Positions 63,693-64,000 of a stretch of DNA of 64,000 nucleotides are shown here, piece by piece (position 1 is the stretch's first letter; each line of letters starts with the position of its first letter). Source of the DNA: Paractinoplanes ovalisporus (GTDB lineage Bacteria; Actinomycetota; Actinomycetes; Mycobacteriales; Micromonosporaceae); the NCBI RefSeq assembly GCF_016834655.1, contig NZ_JAENHP010000003.1, positions 558,001 to 622,000 on the forward strand, written 5' to 3'. The position numbers and the translations under genes are program-made. The notes beneath the pieces were generated by a model. It worked only from the letters and a program-made list of their open reading frames with translations. It had not been told where the DNA came from and ran no database searches.

Positions 63693-64000
63693 CTAGGCCG
63701 TTTCAGCGATCTCTGCTGACCTGGTTATGCGCCGGCTGGCGGTGATCCATCGTGTGAGCGTCGTCTTGGCCGCTCCCGTGTCGATGGCATCGGCGCACAG
63801 GGCGGCAGCGGCGGCGAACTGATCGAGCAGGGGCGTGTCACGTTCGTCGGAGGCGACCAGAGCAGCGGCGGCGTTGAGGATCACGACATCTCGGACCGGG
63901 TTGCGTTCACCGCTGACTACGGACCGGAGGACGCCCGCGTTCTCGGCTGCGCTGCCACCGCGCAGCGCGGCCGACTGCGTCCGGGCGAAGCCCAGGTCTT
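63693..64000 (-). CDS. trpD: Anthranilate phosphoribosyltransferase, C-terminal part (5' end outside window)
   Basis: The frame is open from the window edge and gives about 101 residues beginning DLGFARTQSAALRGGSAAENAGVL. The segment RGGSAAENA, then NPVRDVVILNAAAALVASD, is the conserved end of TrpD, which joins anthranilate to phosphoribosyl pyrophosphate in tryptophan biosynthesis. The gene continues past base 64000. The C-terminus ends in a helix (TLTRWITASRRITRSAEIAE). An internal ATG is not the start. Confidence 0.85.
   Translation of the reverse strand, partial: DLGFARTQSAALRGGSAAENAGVLRSVVSGERNPVRDVVILNAAAALVASDERDTPLLDQFAAAAALCADAIDTGAAKTTLTRWITASRRITRSAEIAETA

Noticed and set aside
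63693..63884. Small 63-codon gene starting at the internal ATG
   Set aside because: The frame continues to the window edge with conserved TrpD residues upstream of the ATG, so this is the end of trpD.

Overview
The window is a single contig piece of a very G+C-rich actinomycete chromosome. Codon third positions are almost always G or C, GTG and TTG starts are common, secreted hydrolases and two-component, GNAT and c-di-GMP proteins are frequent, and families typical of filamentous Actinobacteria occur (SAV_2336-like, NB-ARC/TPR, RCC1 propellers, GlxA-like copper oxidase, NgcEFG). A member of Micromonosporaceae such as Actinoplanes is my best guess, but this is inference. I saw no rRNA, tRNA, CRISPR array, insertion sequence or phage.

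Layout. 0-6.6 kb: the end of an NB-ARC/TPR regulator, a membrane-anchored unknown, a secreted zinc metalloprotease, an intergenic region with two perfect DnaA boxes, and a winged-helix/TPR protein. 6.8-9.3 kb: a flippase-like membrane protein and L-serine dehydratase. 9.4-16.7 kb: an aminosugar locus with a secreted GH16-like/CBM5-like enzyme, an NgcEFG-type ABC importer without its ATPase, a SIS protein and an RpiR regulator with an AT-hook-like repeated tail, divergent from a GlcNAc kinase. 16.8-24.6 kb: a GNAT enzyme, then a tightly overlapping five-gene operon (GT2 synthase, GT-C mannosyltransferase, DPM1-GtrA, galactose-oxidase-like radical copper oxidase with an N-terminal lectin-like domain, excalibur protein). 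It resembles and enlarges the CslA/GlxA hyphal-tip glycan system. 24.6-27.2 kb: small unknowns and a decayed XRE-cupin regulator. 27.5-34 kb: two secreted alpha-amylases behind a LacI-type operator and a secreted 14-repeat RCC1 protein. 34-44.9 kb: AraC and TetR regulators, protein O-mannosyltransferase, LysE exporter, a diguanylate cyclase, an NhaA-thioredoxin fusion and unknowns.

44.9-53 kb, all on the minus strand, holds the most unusual system: trypsin/VMAP-type protease, MoxR AAA+ ATPase, a 1617-residue fusion of a SAV_2336/vWA-like region with a tubulin/FtsZ-like GTPase-type domain, and a Trypco1-like small protein. The architecture matches the class of NTP-dependent multi-component (VMAP/MoxR/vWA) systems predicted from genomics to act in biological conflict or signalling, here with a filament-forming candidate fused in.

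53-64 kb: an Nramp-like transporter, a 983-residue secreted PA14/beta-propeller/CBM/DUF1080 protein, a membrane GGDEF-EAL protein, a DUF1772-like protein, a NarL-type two-component system with a small membrane partner, an anchored unknown, and the 3' end of trpD. Short G+C-rich tandem repeats with periods of 24, 33 and 44 bp occur at three places. One of them is coding.
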